Source: Saccharothrix sp. NRRL B-16348 (GTDB lineage Bacteria; Actinomycetota; Actinomycetes; Mycobacteriales; Pseudonocardiaceae). Taken from it: 64,000 nt of DNA. Position 1 is the stretch's first letter. Each line of letters begins with the position of its first letter. Below, one piece after another: positions 16,990 through 25,506 of this stretch. The DNA is taken from NCBI RefSeq assembly GCF_001280085.1, contig NZ_LGED01000206.1, positions 65,360 through 129,359 on the forward strand, given 5' to 3'. A program made the position numbers and the translations under genes. The notes under the pieces are model-generated. The model was not told where the DNA came from. It searched no databases and saw only the letters and a program-made list of their open reading frames with translations.

Positions 16990-17448
16990 TCAGTCGTCCG
17001 TGGACTGGGCGGTGCGAAGATCGGCGATCTCCTTCTCGAAGTCCTCGACGGACGAGAAGGAGCGGTAGACGGAGGCGAACCGCAGGTAGGCCACCTCGTC
17101 CAGCTCGCGGAGAGGACCAAGGATGGCCAAGCCCACCTCGTGGCTGGGGATCTCGGCGACGCCGCCGGAGCGGATCGACTCCTCTACGCGCTGCGCCAGC
17201 TGCTGGAGGGCGTCCTCGTCGACGGGACGGCCCTGGCACGCGCGGCGCACACCGACGACGACCTTGTCCCGGCTGAACGGCTCGGTGACGCCCGAGCGCT
17301 TGACCACGGCGAGCACGGCCTCCTCGACCGTGGTGAAGCGCCGGCCGCAGGCCGTGCACGACCGGCGGCGGCGGATGACCTGGCCCTCGTCGACCTCGCG
17401 GGAATCGACGACACGCGAGTCCGAGTTGCGGCAGAACGGGCATCGCAC
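16990..17448 (-). CDS. nrdR: transcriptional repressor NrdR
   Basis: A 152-residue repressor of ribonucleotide reductase genes. The zinc ribbon is MRCPFC...CTACGRRF (Cys3, Cys6, Cys31, Cys34), followed by the ATP-cone that senses dATP/ATP ([27 protein letters not shown]). The GTG start and 152-residue length are usual. It forms an operon with nrdJ downstream and has two NrdR-box-like elements 69-105 bp upstream, so autoregulation is expected. Confidence 0.97.
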   Translation of the reverse strand: MRCPFCRNSDSRVVDSREVDEGQVIRRRRSCTACGRRFTTVEEAVLAVVKRSGVTEPFSRDKVVVGVRRACQGRPVDEDALQQLAQRVEESIRSGGVAEIPSHEVGLAILGPLRELDEVAYLRFASVYRSFSSVEDFEKEIADLRTAQSTDD

Positions 17449-17516
17449 GGCTGGTCTCCCCTCCCCTGGGCAGCATCCATCGCGTTAGCCCGCTCGTCGG
17501 GGAAACCCCAACCTGT

Positions 17517-17553
17517 GGACTAACTACAACGGTGTGACCACTAGATGTAGGGG
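17517..17553. promoter_or_regulatory. pair of NrdR-box-like elements
   Basis: CCACTAGATGTAGGGG (17538-17553) fits the actinobacterial NrdR box. A weaker copy, GGACTAACTACAACGG, lies at 17517-17532. Their spacing is 21 bp, two helical turns, as known for paired NrdR boxes. They precede nrdR-nrdJ. Confidence 0.65.
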
Positions 17554-17646
17554 TCAACCTATGCCCAAGGCCCACGGCCCTGCAAGTCGGGGGCGGCGTG
17601 TCGCATCACTCGGACGGACGAATCGGACGGAGTCCCCGCAAACGCG

Positions 17647-17682
17647 CGAACCGCGCTCGCGGAAGTCCGGGAGCGCGGCTCG
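17647..17682 (-). terminator. hairpin after the LysM gene
   Basis: CGAACCGCGCTC (17647-17658) pairs with GAGCGCGGCTCG (17671-17682), a 12-bp stem with one mismatch and a 12-nt loop. It lies 21 nt beyond the LysM gene stop and upstream of the nrdR promoter. Confidence 0.6.
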
Positions 17683-17702
17683 TCAGGGCTGGGCGGCGGA
17701 CC

Positions 17703-18200
17703 TCAGGGGGTGCCGTGGGGGACGACCAGGGACTGGCCGGGGACGACGTCGGAGTTGGGGAGGGAGTTCAGCTCGCGGATGCGGGAGACCACGGCGTCCG
17801 GGTCGCTGGCGGGCGCGCTGCGCTCGGCGACGTCCCGCAGCGTCTCGCCCACCTGGACGTGCACGACGTTAGTGCGTTCGGGGACGGTGGTGGCGCCGGA
17901 GGTGTAGAGGAAGAGCAGGCTCAGCAGGCCGGCGAAGACGGCCGCGGCTGCCGCGTAGGCGACGAACTGGACGGCCGGGTGGCGGCGCGGCCGGACCTCG
18001 CAGGCGACCGGCTCGGGCGCGGTCTGGCGCACGGCGAGCGGGCGGGGGCGGGTCGACGGGCGGCGGTTGTCCTTGTCGTGTACGTCGAACCGGCGAAGGA
18101 CCCGTGGTCCGGGTCGCAATCCCGCGCCGAGGGCGACATCCTCGACACCGGCGCCGTCGACCAGTTCGAAGCTGTTACGGGTGCCAATGACCACCGCCAT
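17703..18200 (-). CDS. LysM-domain membrane protein, ChiZ/YneA-like SOS division inhibitor
   Basis: A 165-residue protein with a basic cytoplasmic N-terminal part, one membrane helix (about residues 80-100, FVAYAAAAAVFAGLLSLLFLY) and an outer LysM domain (VVHVQVGETLRDVAERSAP to GQSLVVP). It is divergent from lexA exactly as Rv2719c (chiZ) is in mycobacteria; that protein is induced by DNA damage and delays division, as YneA does in Bacillus. ATG 18200 is preferred because GGAGG precedes it by five bases; a TTG at 18212 would overlap that site. Two LexA boxes (18233-18264) lie in its promoter. Confidence 0.85.
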   Translation of the reverse strand: MAVVIGTRNSFELVDGAGVEDVALGAGLRPGPRVLRRFDVHDKDNRRPSTRPRPLAVRQTAPEPVACEVRPRRHPAVQFVAYAAAAAVFAGLLSLLFLYTSGATTVPERTNVVHVQVGETLRDVAERSAPASDPDAVVSRIRELNSLPNSDVVPGQSLVVPHGTP

Positions 18201-18232
18201 GATGTCCTCCAACGCAGGTCATCCGATCATGA

Positions 18233-18264
18233 TCGAACCTGTGTTCGATCGAACGTCCGTGCGA
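18233..18264. promoter_or_regulatory. two adjoining LexA boxes (LysM-gene side)
   Basis: TCGAACCTGTGTTCGA (18233-18248) is a perfect actinobacterial LexA box (TCGAAC-N4-GTTCGA). TCGAACGTCCGTGCGA (18249-18264) follows without a gap and has one mismatch. They sit 33-64 bp before the LysM gene start. Confidence 0.9.
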
Positions 18265-18314
18265 ATGTCTACCACTTCGCCGGGCGAAATCGCTAGGACA
18301 CGCCGAGGTTTACT

Positions 18315-18330
18315 TCGAACAGGTGTTTGA
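18315..18330. promoter_or_regulatory. LexA box on the lexA side
   Basis: TCGAACAGGTGTTTGA matches TCGAAC-N4-GTTCGA with one mismatch. It lies about 90 bp before lexA and is the likely autoregulatory site. Confidence 0.85.
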
Positions 18331-18418
18331 TCTGGGCCGGGAACGCGACTACCGTCCACAACTGAAGATCGTCGGAGAAGCCGGCCTGGGCAATCGGGAC
18401 CGGTGAGGAGGAAGCACC

Positions 18419-19120
18419 GTGGCACGCAAGACCAACGAAGACCTGCGCACCGCCGATGCGCCCTCCGCGCCCGAACCGGCGGACATCGCGGGCAACGCCG
18501 GGCTCACCCTGCGTCAGCGCAAGGTGCTCGACGTGATCCGCGACTGGCTCGACCGGTTCGGCTACCCGCCCAGCGTGCGTGAGATCGGGGAGGCGGTCGG
18601 CCTGACCTCCACCTCCTCGGTCGCCCACCAGCTGCGCGCGCTGGAGCGGAAGGGGTACCTGCGTCGCGATCCGAACCGGCCGCGCGCGGTGGGCGTGCTG
18701 CCCGCGGAGATCGTGACCGGCCTCGACCCGGCGTCCAAGCCGACGCCCGCGTACGTGCCGATGCTGGGCCGCATCGCGGCCGGTGGGCCGATCCTGGCGG
18801 AAGAGGCCATCGAGGACGTGTTCCCGCTGCCGCGCGAGATCGTCGGCGAGGGCGACGTGTTCCTGCTGAAGGTCGTCGGCGACTCGATGGTGGAGGCCGC
18901 CATCACCGACGGTGACTGGGTGGTCGTCCGCCAGCAGCCCACGGCGGACAACGGCGAGGTGGTGGCCGCGATGATCGACGGCGAGGCCACCGTGAAGTCG
19001 TTCAAGCGCAAGGAAGACGGGCACGTGTGGCTGATGCCGCACAACGCGGCCTACCAGCCGATCCCGGGTGACGAGGCGACGATCCTGGGCAAGGTCGTGG
19101 CCGTCCTGCGCAGGCTCTGA
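18419..19120 (+). CDS. lexA: SOS repressor LexA
   Basis: A 233-residue repressor and self-cleaving serine protease. The winged-helix domain ([44 protein letters not shown], about residues 29-72) is followed by a linker, the cleavage site Ala121-Gly122 in GRIAAGG, catalytic Ser156 in GDSM and Lys193 in TVKSF. GTG 18419 has GAGGAGGAAG at the right distance. It is divergent from the LysM gene, and the shared 218-bp region has three LexA boxes. All catalytic residues are intact. Confidence 0.98.
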   Translation: MARKTNEDLRTADAPSAPEPADIAGNAGLTLRQRKVLDVIRDWLDRFGYPPSVREIGEAVGLTSTSSVAHQLRALERKGYLRRDPNRPRAVGVLPAEIVTGLDPASKPTPAYVPMLGRIAAGGPILAEEAIEDVFPLPREIVGEGDVFLLKVVGDSMVEAAITDGDWVVVRQQPTADNGEVVAAMIDGEATVKSFKRKEDGHVWLMPHNAAYQPIPGDEATILGKVVAVLRRL

Positions 19121-19147
19121 AGCACCGAGGGAACTGGGAGCGGCCGC

Positions 19148-20170
19148 TCACGCCCTGCGTCGGCGTGAGCGGCGCACCAGCGCGCCCACCAGCACCAACG
19201 CCACCGCGCCGCCGCCCACCACGGGCCACGGCGACTGCGACTCGGTGGCCGGGGGAGTGGTGGTCCGGTCGTCGCCGGCCGGTGGGGCCTCCGTCGTGGT
19301 GGTCGGCGCCGGCGGCACGGCCAACGCCGCCGCACCCGCCACCGCGCGCACGCTCGACGCGGTGCCGGCGCTGCCGAACTCGGACGCCGACAGCAGCGTG
19401 CCGTCCGGGTCGAACGCGATGGCCTCACCCTGCGGCTCACCGGCCAGCGGCACCCGCACCGGGTCCGACTCCAGCGCCTTGGCCAGGTCGCCGTCCGGCA
19501 CCGGGAACAGGTACGCGTCGGTGTAGGTCCGCAACGCCGCCACCCGGCCGTCGCGGGACATCGCCCCGCCCGTGACCAGGCGCGTCACCACGGAGTTCTG
19601 CAACGGCCCGCCGACGGTCTCCGTCGTGCTGATCGACACCCGCGCCACCTGCTCCATCGGCGTGGGCGCGCCCTCGCTCAACCCGGACGCCGGCCGGTAC
19701 ACCAACGCCGACCCGATCGTTTCCTTCGTGACGATGTGCGGAATGCCGGAACCGTCGAGCAACAATGCTTCCGCGTCGTGCTTTCCGTCAGGATACGTAA
19801 GTCGGTACAAACGTGCGCTGCCGTCCGGTGAAACGGCATGCAATGCCACGGTTTCGCGTGACTTGCCGTTGTCCCCGGTGTCCGCGACCCACAGGGTTCC
19901 GTCAGGAGCCAATGCGAGATCTTCGGCGTCGAACGGGTTGTTGGGCGTGCTGATCGTGCGGATGATCCCGCACGTGCGGTCGAGCACCTGGACCTTCAAC
20001 CGGCCGTCGTCGCTGTCGTTCACGGCGAACCAGTGCGTGCCGTCGGACGCGAGCCCGGACAGCTCCTCCAGCCGCTGGTCGGTCACCGCGCAGACGTCGG
20101 CGACGGCCGGCTCCGCCGAAGCGGAACCGGCCGTCAGCACGAGTCCCAGGACTACCAGCAGCGCGCGCAA
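19148..20170 (-). CDS. secreted, membrane-anchored propeller-like protein
   Basis: A 340-residue protein with a signal peptide (MRALLVVLGLVLTAGSASA), repeated segments such as HWFAVNDSDDGRLKVQVLD and LALAPDGTLWVADTGDNG typical of beta-propellers, a Thr/Pro-rich stalk (TTTTEAPPAGDDRTTTPP) and a C-terminal helix followed by RRSRRRR, so it stays tethered outside the membrane. TTG 20170 is the likely start, 4 nt after the hflX stop, making it the last gene of that operon. Codons in about 19730-19930 use more A and T than the rest of the gene. Function is unknown; it sits where Rv2721c-like secreted genes lie near lexA in mycobacteria. Confidence 0.75.
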   Translation of the reverse strand: MRALLVVLGLVLTAGSASAEPAVADVCAVTDQRLEELSGLASDGTHWFAVNDSDDGRLKVQVLDRTCGIIRTISTPNNPFDAEDLALAPDGTLWVADTGDNGKSRETVALHAVSPDGSARLYRLTYPDGKHDAEALLLDGSGIPHIVTKETIGSALVYRPASGLSEGAPTPMEQVARVSISTTETVGGPLQNSVVTRLVTGGAMSRDGRVAALRTYTDAYLFPVPDGDLAKALESDPVRVPLAGEPQGEAIAFDPDGTLLSASEFGSAGTASSVRAVAGAAALAVPPAPTTTTEAPPAGDDRTTTPPATESQSPWPVVGGGAVALVLVGALVRRSRRRRA

Positions 20171-20174
20171 GGGC

Positions 20175-21620
20175 TCAGGCGCGGCTTCCGTTCACGGCGA
20201 ACTTCTCCAGCACGCCGGCCAGATCCGGCCGGACCCGGGCGGACAGCTCGGTGCCCTCCTCGGTGTGCCGTTCCTTGAGGACCTCGCCCTCGCGGTGCAC
20301 CCGCGCGACCAGCTCGCCCCGCGCGTACGGCACGAGCGCGTCGACCACGACCTCCGGCCGCGGCGTCATGGCCGCGATGCGCTCACGCAGGTCGGCGATG
20401 CCCTCGCCGGTGTGCGCGGACACGAACACGGCTGTCGGGAACAGGTGCCGCAGCCGGGCCATGCCCAGCTCGCCGACCGCGTCGACCTTGTTCACCACGA
20501 GCAGCTCGGTCGGCATCGGGTCGTCCCGCCGCGACGAGATCTCCCTGATCACCTCGCGCACCGCCATGACCTGCTTCTCCGGCATCGCGTCGGAGCCGTC
20601 GACCACGTGGACCAGCAGGTCCGCGTCGGCGACCTCCTCCAGCGTCGACCGGAACGCCTCGACCAGCTGGTGCGGCAGGTGCCGCACGAAGCCGACCGTG
20701 TCGGTCAACGTGTAGGCGAGGCCCTCGGGCGTCTCGGTGCGCCGCGTGGTCGGGTCGAGGGTCGCGAACAGGGCGTCCTGCACCAGCACCCCCGCGCCGG
20801 TCAGCGCGTTGAGCAGGCTGGACTTGCCCGCGTTCGTGTACCCCGCGATGGCGACGTTCGGCACCGAGTTGGCCACGCGGCGGTGCCGCTTGGTCTCCCG
20901 GATGACGCTCATCGCGGCGATCTCGCGGCGCAGCTTGGAGATGCGCGCGCGGATGCGCCTGCGGTCGGTCTCGAGCTTGGTCTCACCGGGACCGCGCAGA
21001 CCCACGCCGCCGTTGCCGCCGCCGGCACGACCACCGGCCTGCCGGGACAGCGACTCGCCCCAACCGCGCAGGCGCGGCAGGAGGTACTGGAGCTGGGCCA
21101 TCTCGACCTGCGCCTTGCCCTCGCGGGTGGACGCGTGCTGGGCGAAGATGTCGAGGATCAGCGCGGTGCGGTCGACGACCTTGACCTTGAGCTTCTCCTC
21201 CAGCTGCCGCAGCTGGCCGGGTGAGAGCTCGCCGTCGCAGATCACCGTGTCCGCGCCGGTCGCGATCACGACGTCGCGCAGTTCGTGCACCTTGCCGGAG
21301 CCGATGTAGGTCGCCGGGTCGGGCCGTTCGCGCCGCTGCACGAGGCCTTCCAGCACCTCGGAGCCGGCGGTCTCGGCGAGCAGGGCCAGTTCCGCCATGG
21401 AGGCGTCCGAATCGGCCGTCGTGCCCTCGGTCCACACGCCGACCAGCACGACCCGCTCCAACCGGAGCTGCCGGTACTCGACCTCGGTGACGTCCTCGAG
21501 CTCGGTGGACAACCCTGCGACGCGGCGCAGCGCGGCGCGCTCTTCGAGCGCCAGGTCGCCGGTGGACAGCTCGTCCTCGTGGTCGAGCCAGTCGTTGCTG
21601 CTGTACGTGTTTTCCGTCAT
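20175..21620 (-). CDS. hflX: GTPase HflX
   Basis: A 481-residue ribosome-associated GTPase that splits or rescues stalled ribosomes under stress. The N-terminal HflX domain has ATYIGSGKVHELRDVV and VICDGELSPGQLRQLEEKL; a basic, glycine-rich linker (QAGGRAGGGNGGVGLRGPGE) precedes the G domain with G1 GYTNAGKSS, G3 DTVGF and G4 NKVD. ATG 21620 is preferred (AAGGG before it), though a GTG at 21644 is in frame. It is followed 4 nt later by the propeller gene. Its neighbourhood (lexA, dapF, miaA) is the conserved actinobacterial one. Confidence 0.95.
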   Translation of the reverse strand: MTENTYSSNDWLDHEDELSTGDLALEERAALRRVAGLSTELEDVTEVEYRQLRLERVVLVGVWTEGTTADSDASMAELALLAETAGSEVLEGLVQRRERPDPATYIGSGKVHELRDVVIATGADTVICDGELSPGQLRQLEEKLKVKVVDRTALILDIFAQHASTREGKAQVEMAQLQYLLPRLRGWGESLSRQAGGRAGGGNGGVGLRGPGETKLETDRRRIRARISKLRREIAAMSVIRETKRHRRVANSVPNVAIAGYTNAGKSSLLNALTGAGVLVQDALFATLDPTTRRTETPEGLAYTLTDTVGFVRHLPHQLVEAFRSTLEEVADADLLVHVVDGSDAMPEKQVMAVREVIREISSRRDDPMPTELLVVNKVDAVGELGMARLRHLFPTAVFVSAHTGEGIADLRERIAAMTPRPEVVVDALVPYARGELVARVHREGEVLKERHTEEGTELSARVRPDLAGVLEKFAVNGSRA

Positions 21621-21662
21621 TTGCCCTTCATCGTCCCACGGCACCCCTGCCGGTACGAGTGG

Positions 21663-22157
21663 TTAATCGCCTGGGTAGAGCGCCAGGTAGATCGCCACGC
21701 GTTCCCCGTCGGGGTGGGCCGGCTCTGTTGCCAGCTCATCCAACAACGTCTGGAGGCGCCGTTTTAGTTCCGCGCGGTCGACCCTGGCCACCAGCCGGAA
21801 CTGGTTCATCGCGGCCGGACCGACCTCCGCTACCTCGCTCAGGAAGGCCTGGAACACGGCCTCGCTGGTCTCCTCGGGGTACGGGCTGCTGCCCTTGTGC
21901 AGCCGCCAGGACAGCCCCGTGGACCGGTACGGGATCTCCCGCGCGCCCCGGTTGCCGGTGCGCTCCTCCTGGGCCTCCAGGAAGCCCGTGGCGACGAGTT
22001 TGCGCACGTGGTGGAGGGTGGTGGCGGGGTCCTTGCCGAGCCGTTCGGCGATCTCCTTGTTGGTCAACGCGCGGTCGTACGTGAGGCGGATGATGCGCAG
22101 CCGCACGGCCGAGGCCAGGGCGGCGGCCTCGGCGTCGGTCGCCGGACGTCGTTCCAC
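21663..22157 (-). CDS. ArsR-type winged-helix regulator
   Basis: A 164-residue regulator with a winged helix in residues 10-70 (AAALASAVRLRIIRLTYDRALTNKEIAERLGKDPATTLHHVRKLVATGFLE) and a C-terminal domain likely for ligand or dimer contacts. It is divergent from two MFS exporters with a clear palindrome between them (22184-22207), so it probably represses those genes and itself. GTG 22157 is favoured because TAAGCT lies six bases upstream, the leaderless pattern seen elsewhere in the window; GTG 22163 is the alternative. Confidence 0.85.
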   Translation of the reverse strand: MERRPATDAEAAALASAVRLRIIRLTYDRALTNKEIAERLGKDPATTLHHVRKLVATGFLEAQEERTGNRGAREIPYRSTGLSWRLHKGSSPYPEETSEAVFQAFLSEVAEVGPAAMNQFRLVARVDRAELKRRLQTLLDELATEPAHPDGERVAIYLALYPGD

Positions 22158-22183
22158 CGGCACAGCTTAGACCTCGCGGAACA

Positions 22184-22207
22184 AGTGATTGACAGTTTCC
22201 AATCACT
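22184..22207. promoter_or_regulatory. operator between the ArsR-type gene and the MFS pair
   Basis: AGTGATTG (22184-22191), 8-bp spacer, CAATCACT (22200-22207): a perfect 8-bp inverted repeat in a 68-bp divergent region. It is AT-rich compared with its flanks. Likely bound by the adjacent ArsR-type protein. Confidence 0.7.
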
Positions 22208-22225
22208 CCCGCGACACTTCCGAGC

Positions 22226-23443
22226 GTGTCCCTCTGGTCTCATCGCGACTTCCGCCTGCTGTGGGCAGGCGACACCATCAGCCAGTTCGGCTCCGCGATC
22301 GGCCGCACGGTGTTGCCGCTGCTCGCCGTGGGCGCGCTGGCCGCGACGCCGTTCGAGATGGGCGTGCTGTCGGCCGCGAGCACGGCCGCGTTCCTGCTGA
22401 TCGGGCTGCCCGCCGGGGTGTGGGTGGACCGGCTGCGCCGCCGTCCGGTGATGCTCGTGGCCGACTTCACGCGGGTCGCCCTGCTGCTGTCGGTCCCGCT
22501 GGCCTGGTGGCTGGACGTGCTCACGCTGCCGCACCTGGTCGTGGTCGCGCTGCTGGTCGGCGCGGCCACCGTCATGTTCGACATCGCCTACCAGTCGTAC
22601 CTGCCCGCGCTGGTCGGCCGTGAGCAGCTGGTCGAGGGCAACTCGAAGCTGGAGGCCAGCCGGGCGGTGGCCGAGGTGTCGGGGCCCGCCGTGGCCGGTG
22701 GCGTCGCCCAGGCGGTCGGCGTGGCCGTGGGCGTGCTCGGCACCGCGGTCGGCTACCTGGCCTCGGCGTTGTTCCTGCTGCGCATCCGCACGGAGGAGCC
22801 GCCGCCCAGGAAGCCGGACAAGCCCGGTCTGGCGCACGAGATCGCCGAGGGCCTGCGGTTCGTCTTCGGCAACCGGTCGCTGCGCGCGATCGTCGGCTGC
22901 ACGGGCACCGCGAACTTCTTCGGCGGCATGGCCGCGGCCGTGCTGGTGCTGTTCATGGTGCGCGGGCTCGGCCTGTCGGACGGCGTGGTCGGCCTGGTCC
23001 TCAGCGCGGCGGGCGTCGGCGGCGTGCTGGGCGCGCTGACCGTGAACCGGTGGAACACCCGCTTCGGCCAGACCACGGTGATCTGGCTGTCCGGCCTGGT
23101 CACGTGGCCGTTGGGGCTCCTCGTCCCGCTGGGCGCGGCGGACTGGCGGATGGGGTTCCTGATCGTCGGCGAGGCCGCCATCGCGTACGGGGCGACGGTC
23201 TACAACATCGCCCAGGTCAGCTACCGGCAGTCCATCTGCCCGGACCACCTGCTCGGCCGGATGAACGCCAGCATCCGGTTCGTGGTGTGGGGCTCCATGC
23301 CGATCGGCGGCCTGCTCGGTGGTGTGCTCGGTGGCGGCATCGGCGTCACGGCCACGCTGTGGGTGGCCATGACAGGTCAGGCGCTGTCGGTGCTGTGGGT
23401 GGTGTTGTCGCCGCTGAGGAGCCGCGATGCCGTTACCGCGTGA
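22226..23443 (+). CDS. MFS transporter, macrolide-efflux-like (first of tandem pair)
   Basis: A 405-residue MFS protein with about 12 membrane segments. Marks include LWSHRDFRLLWAGDTISQFGSAIGRTVLPLLAV at the N-terminus, GLPAGVWVDRLRRRPVM (motif A-like) and the C-terminal YNIAQVSYRQSICPDHLLGRMNASIRF, all typical of the MefA/enterobactin-exporter-like DHA3 group. It is divergent from the ArsR-type regulator. Its last 17 bases overlap a second, clearly related MFS gene, so the pair arose by tandem duplication and is co-translated. Confidence 0.9.
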   Translation: MSLWSHRDFRLLWAGDTISQFGSAIGRTVLPLLAVGALAATPFEMGVLSAASTAAFLLIGLPAGVWVDRLRRRPVMLVADFTRVALLLSVPLAWWLDVLTLPHLVVVALLVGAATVMFDIAYQSYLPALVGREQLVEGNSKLEASRAVAEVSGPAVAGGVAQAVGVAVGVLGTAVGYLASALFLLRIRTEEPPPRKPDKPGLAHEIAEGLRFVFGNRSLRAIVGCTGTANFFGGMAAAVLVLFMVRGLGLSDGVVGLVLSAAGVGGVLGALTVNRWNTRFGQTTVIWLSGLVTWPLGLLVPLGAADWRMGFLIVGEAAIAYGATVYNIAQVSYRQSICPDHLLGRMNASIRFVVWGSMPIGGLLGGVLGGGIGVTATLWVAMTGQALSVLWVVLSPLRSRDAVTA

Positions 23444-24656
23444 CTTCCGGCTGTTCTGGGGCAGCGACGCGGCCAACCAGTTCGGCACGGCGGTCTACAC
23501 GTTCGTGCTGCCGGTGGTGGCGATCGAGGCGTTGGGCGCGTCGGCGTTCCAGGTGGGCCTGCTCACCGCCGCGAGCACGGCCGCGTTCCTGCTCGTCGGC
23601 CTGCCCGTCGGCGTCTACGTGGACCGGGCGCGCAAGCGGCCGGTGCTGGTCCGGAGCACGGTCGGGCGCGCGGTGGTGCTGGCCACGGTGCCGGTCGCGG
23701 CGTGGCTGGGCGACCTCACGTACGTCCACCTGCTGCTCGCCGCGCTCGTCGCCGGTGTGCTGACGGTGTTCTTCGAGGTGGCGTCCCAGGCGTACCTGCC
23801 GACGCTGGTCGACCGGGACGGGTTGGCCCCGGCGAACGGCCGGCTGGTGTCGACGCAGCAGGTGGCGCGGCTGTCCGGCCGACCGTTGAGCGGGCCGCTG
23901 GTGCAGCTCCTGGGCAGCGCGAACGCCGTGCTGGCCATCACCGCGTCGTTCGTGGCGTCGGCGCTGCTCCTGAGTGGCATGCGGGCGCCTGAACGGGCCG
24001 TGGAGCCGCGAGAGCGCGCGCTCTGGGCGGACATGGCCGAAGGGCTCCGGTTCGTGTTCCGGCACCCGCTGCTGCGGCCGGTGGTGCTGTGCACGACGTC
24101 GTTCAACCTGACCAACGCCATGTGGGGCGCGGTCACCGTGCTGTTCCTGCTGCGCGACCTGGCGCTGTCCACCACGGCCGCCGCGGCGCTGCTGGGGGTC
24201 GGCAGCGCGGGCGGCGTGCTCGCCGGCCTGCTCGCCGGCCGGTTGGCGCGGTTCGGGCAGGTGCGGCTGGTGTGGCTGTCGATGCTGGTCACGCAGCCGA
24301 CGTGGGTGCTGGTCCCGTTGGCCGAGCCGGGTTGGCGGGTGGTGCTGTTCGCGGTCGGCACGCTGGTCACGTCCGCGGGCGTGGTGGTCTACAACATCTC
24401 CCAGGTCAGCCTGCGGCAGGCGTTGTGCCCGGAGCGGTTGCAAGGCCGGATGAACGCGAGCGTCCGGTTCCTGTCCTGGGGCGCGATGCCGGTCGGCGGG
24501 GTGGCGGGCGGCGCGCTGGCCGAGTGGGTCGGCGTCCGCGCCACGCTGTGGGTCGCGTCGGCCGGGATGATCCTGTCCGTCCTTTGGGTGGTCTTGTCAC
24601 CGCTGCGGTCGATGCGCGACGTGCCGGTGATCACTAGCGTCGATCGACATGGTTGA
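23427..24656 (+). CDS. MFS transporter, macrolide-efflux-like (second of tandem pair)
   Basis: A 409-residue paralogue of the preceding gene, with the same phrases: RDFRLFWGSDAANQFG, AASTAAFLLVGLPVGVYVDR, YNISQVSLRQALCPERLQGRMNASVRFLSWG and SVLWVVLSPLRS at the end. ATG 23427 lies inside the end of the first gene, and its own end overlaps the SMP-30 gene by 8 bases, so three genes are tightly coupled. The two transporters could act as separate exporters or as a heterodimer; nothing in the sequence decides this. Confidence 0.9.
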   Translation: MPLPRDFRLFWGSDAANQFGTAVYTFVLPVVAIEALGASAFQVGLLTAASTAAFLLVGLPVGVYVDRARKRPVLVRSTVGRAVVLATVPVAAWLGDLTYVHLLLAALVAGVLTVFFEVASQAYLPTLVDRDGLAPANGRLVSTQQVARLSGRPLSGPLVQLLGSANAVLAITASFVASALLLSGMRAPERAVEPRERALWADMAEGLRFVFRHPLLRPVVLCTTSFNLTNAMWGAVTVLFLLRDLALSTTAAAALLGVGSAGGVLAGLLAGRLARFGQVRLVWLSMLVTQPTWVLVPLAEPGWRVVLFAVGTLVTSAGVVVYNISQVSLRQALCPERLQGRMNASVRFLSWGAMPVGGVAGGALAEWVGVRATLWVASAGMILSVLWVVLSPLRSMRDVPVITSVDRHG

Positions 24657-25506
24657 CACCACCGTGCTGCGCGAAGGTCTCCGGTTCGGCGAGGGTCCGC
24701 GGCAGGGGCCCGACGGCAGGCTGCACTACTCGGACTTCTACGACCACGAGGTCCGCGCCCTCGACCTGGCCTCGGGCGAGGAGGAGGTCGTCTGCGAGGT
24801 GCCGGAGCAGCCGTCGGGGCTCGGCTGGCTGCCGGACGGGCGGCTGCTCGTGGTGTCGATGCGGGACCGCAAGGTGCTGCGGCTGGAGCCGGACGGCCTG
24901 GTCGAGCACGCCGACCTCGCCGGCATCGCCACCTTCCACGCCAACGACATGCTGGTCGACGCGCACGGCCGCGCGTACGTCGGCAACTTCGGCTTCGACC
25001 TGCACGCCGCCCTCGCGTCGGGTGGCGAGGTGCCGATGCTGGAGCCGGGCTGGGTCGCGCCCGGCACGCCGTTGGCGCTGGTCAGGCCCGACGGCACGGT
25101 CAGCGTGGCGGCCGAGGACCTGAAGTTCCCGAACGGAACCGGGTTGCTGCCCGACGGCAGGCTGGTCATCGCCGAGACGCTGGCGTTCGGCCTGACGTCG
25201 TTCGCCGTGGCCGACGACGGCTCGCTGTCCGACCGGCAGGTCTTCGCGTCGCTGCGCGAGCACTTCATCGCCCCGGACGGCATCGCGGTGGACGCCGACG
25301 GCGGCGTGTGGGTCGCGCCCGCGCTCCAGCCGTTCGCGTTCCGGGTCGAGGAGGGCGGCGAGATCACCCGGAAGGTGGAGACCAGCCAGGTCTGCTTCGC
25401 CGTCGCGATCGTCGAGGACAAGCTGGTCTGCTGCACGGCGCCCAGCTCGCAGCCCGAGGTGGTGGCCGAGGCGAGGCTGGGCAAGCTGGAGGTGTTCGCG
25501 CTCTAG
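24649..25506 (+). CDS. SMP-30/gluconolactonase/LRE family protein
   Basis: A 285-residue six-bladed propeller of the SMP-30 family, which hydrolyses lactones or related esters with a bound divalent metal. Seen are the metal ligand glutamate in LRFGEGPRQGPDGRLHYSD, HANDMLVDAHGRAYVGNFGFD, KFPNGTGLLPDGRLVIAET and APDGIAVDADGGVWVA. It overlaps the MFS gene by 8 nt, but TAGCGT lies eight bases before its ATG, so it may also have its own leaderless transcript. Its stop codon and the dapF stop share the bases CTAG. A link with the exporters is only contextual. Confidence 0.9.
   Translation: MVDTTVLREGLRFGEGPRQGPDGRLHYSDFYDHEVRALDLASGEEEVVCEVPEQPSGLGWLPDGRLLVVSMRDRKVLRLEPDGLVEHADLAGIATFHANDMLVDAHGRAYVGNFGFDLHAALASGGEVPMLEPGWVAPGTPLALVRPDGTVSVAAEDLKFPNGTGLLPDGRLVIAETLAFGLTSFAVADDGSLSDRQVFASLREHFIAPDGIAVDADGGVWVAPALQPFAFRVEEGGEITRKVETSQVCFAVAIVEDKLVCCTAPSSQPEVVAEARLGKLEVFAL

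Noticed and set aside
13904..17068. Very long open frame on the plus strand opposite nrdJ
   Set aside because: It mirrors nrdJ in the complementary frame, a usual effect of very high GC3. The translation is low-complexity Arg/Val/Leu/His and has no ribosome site.
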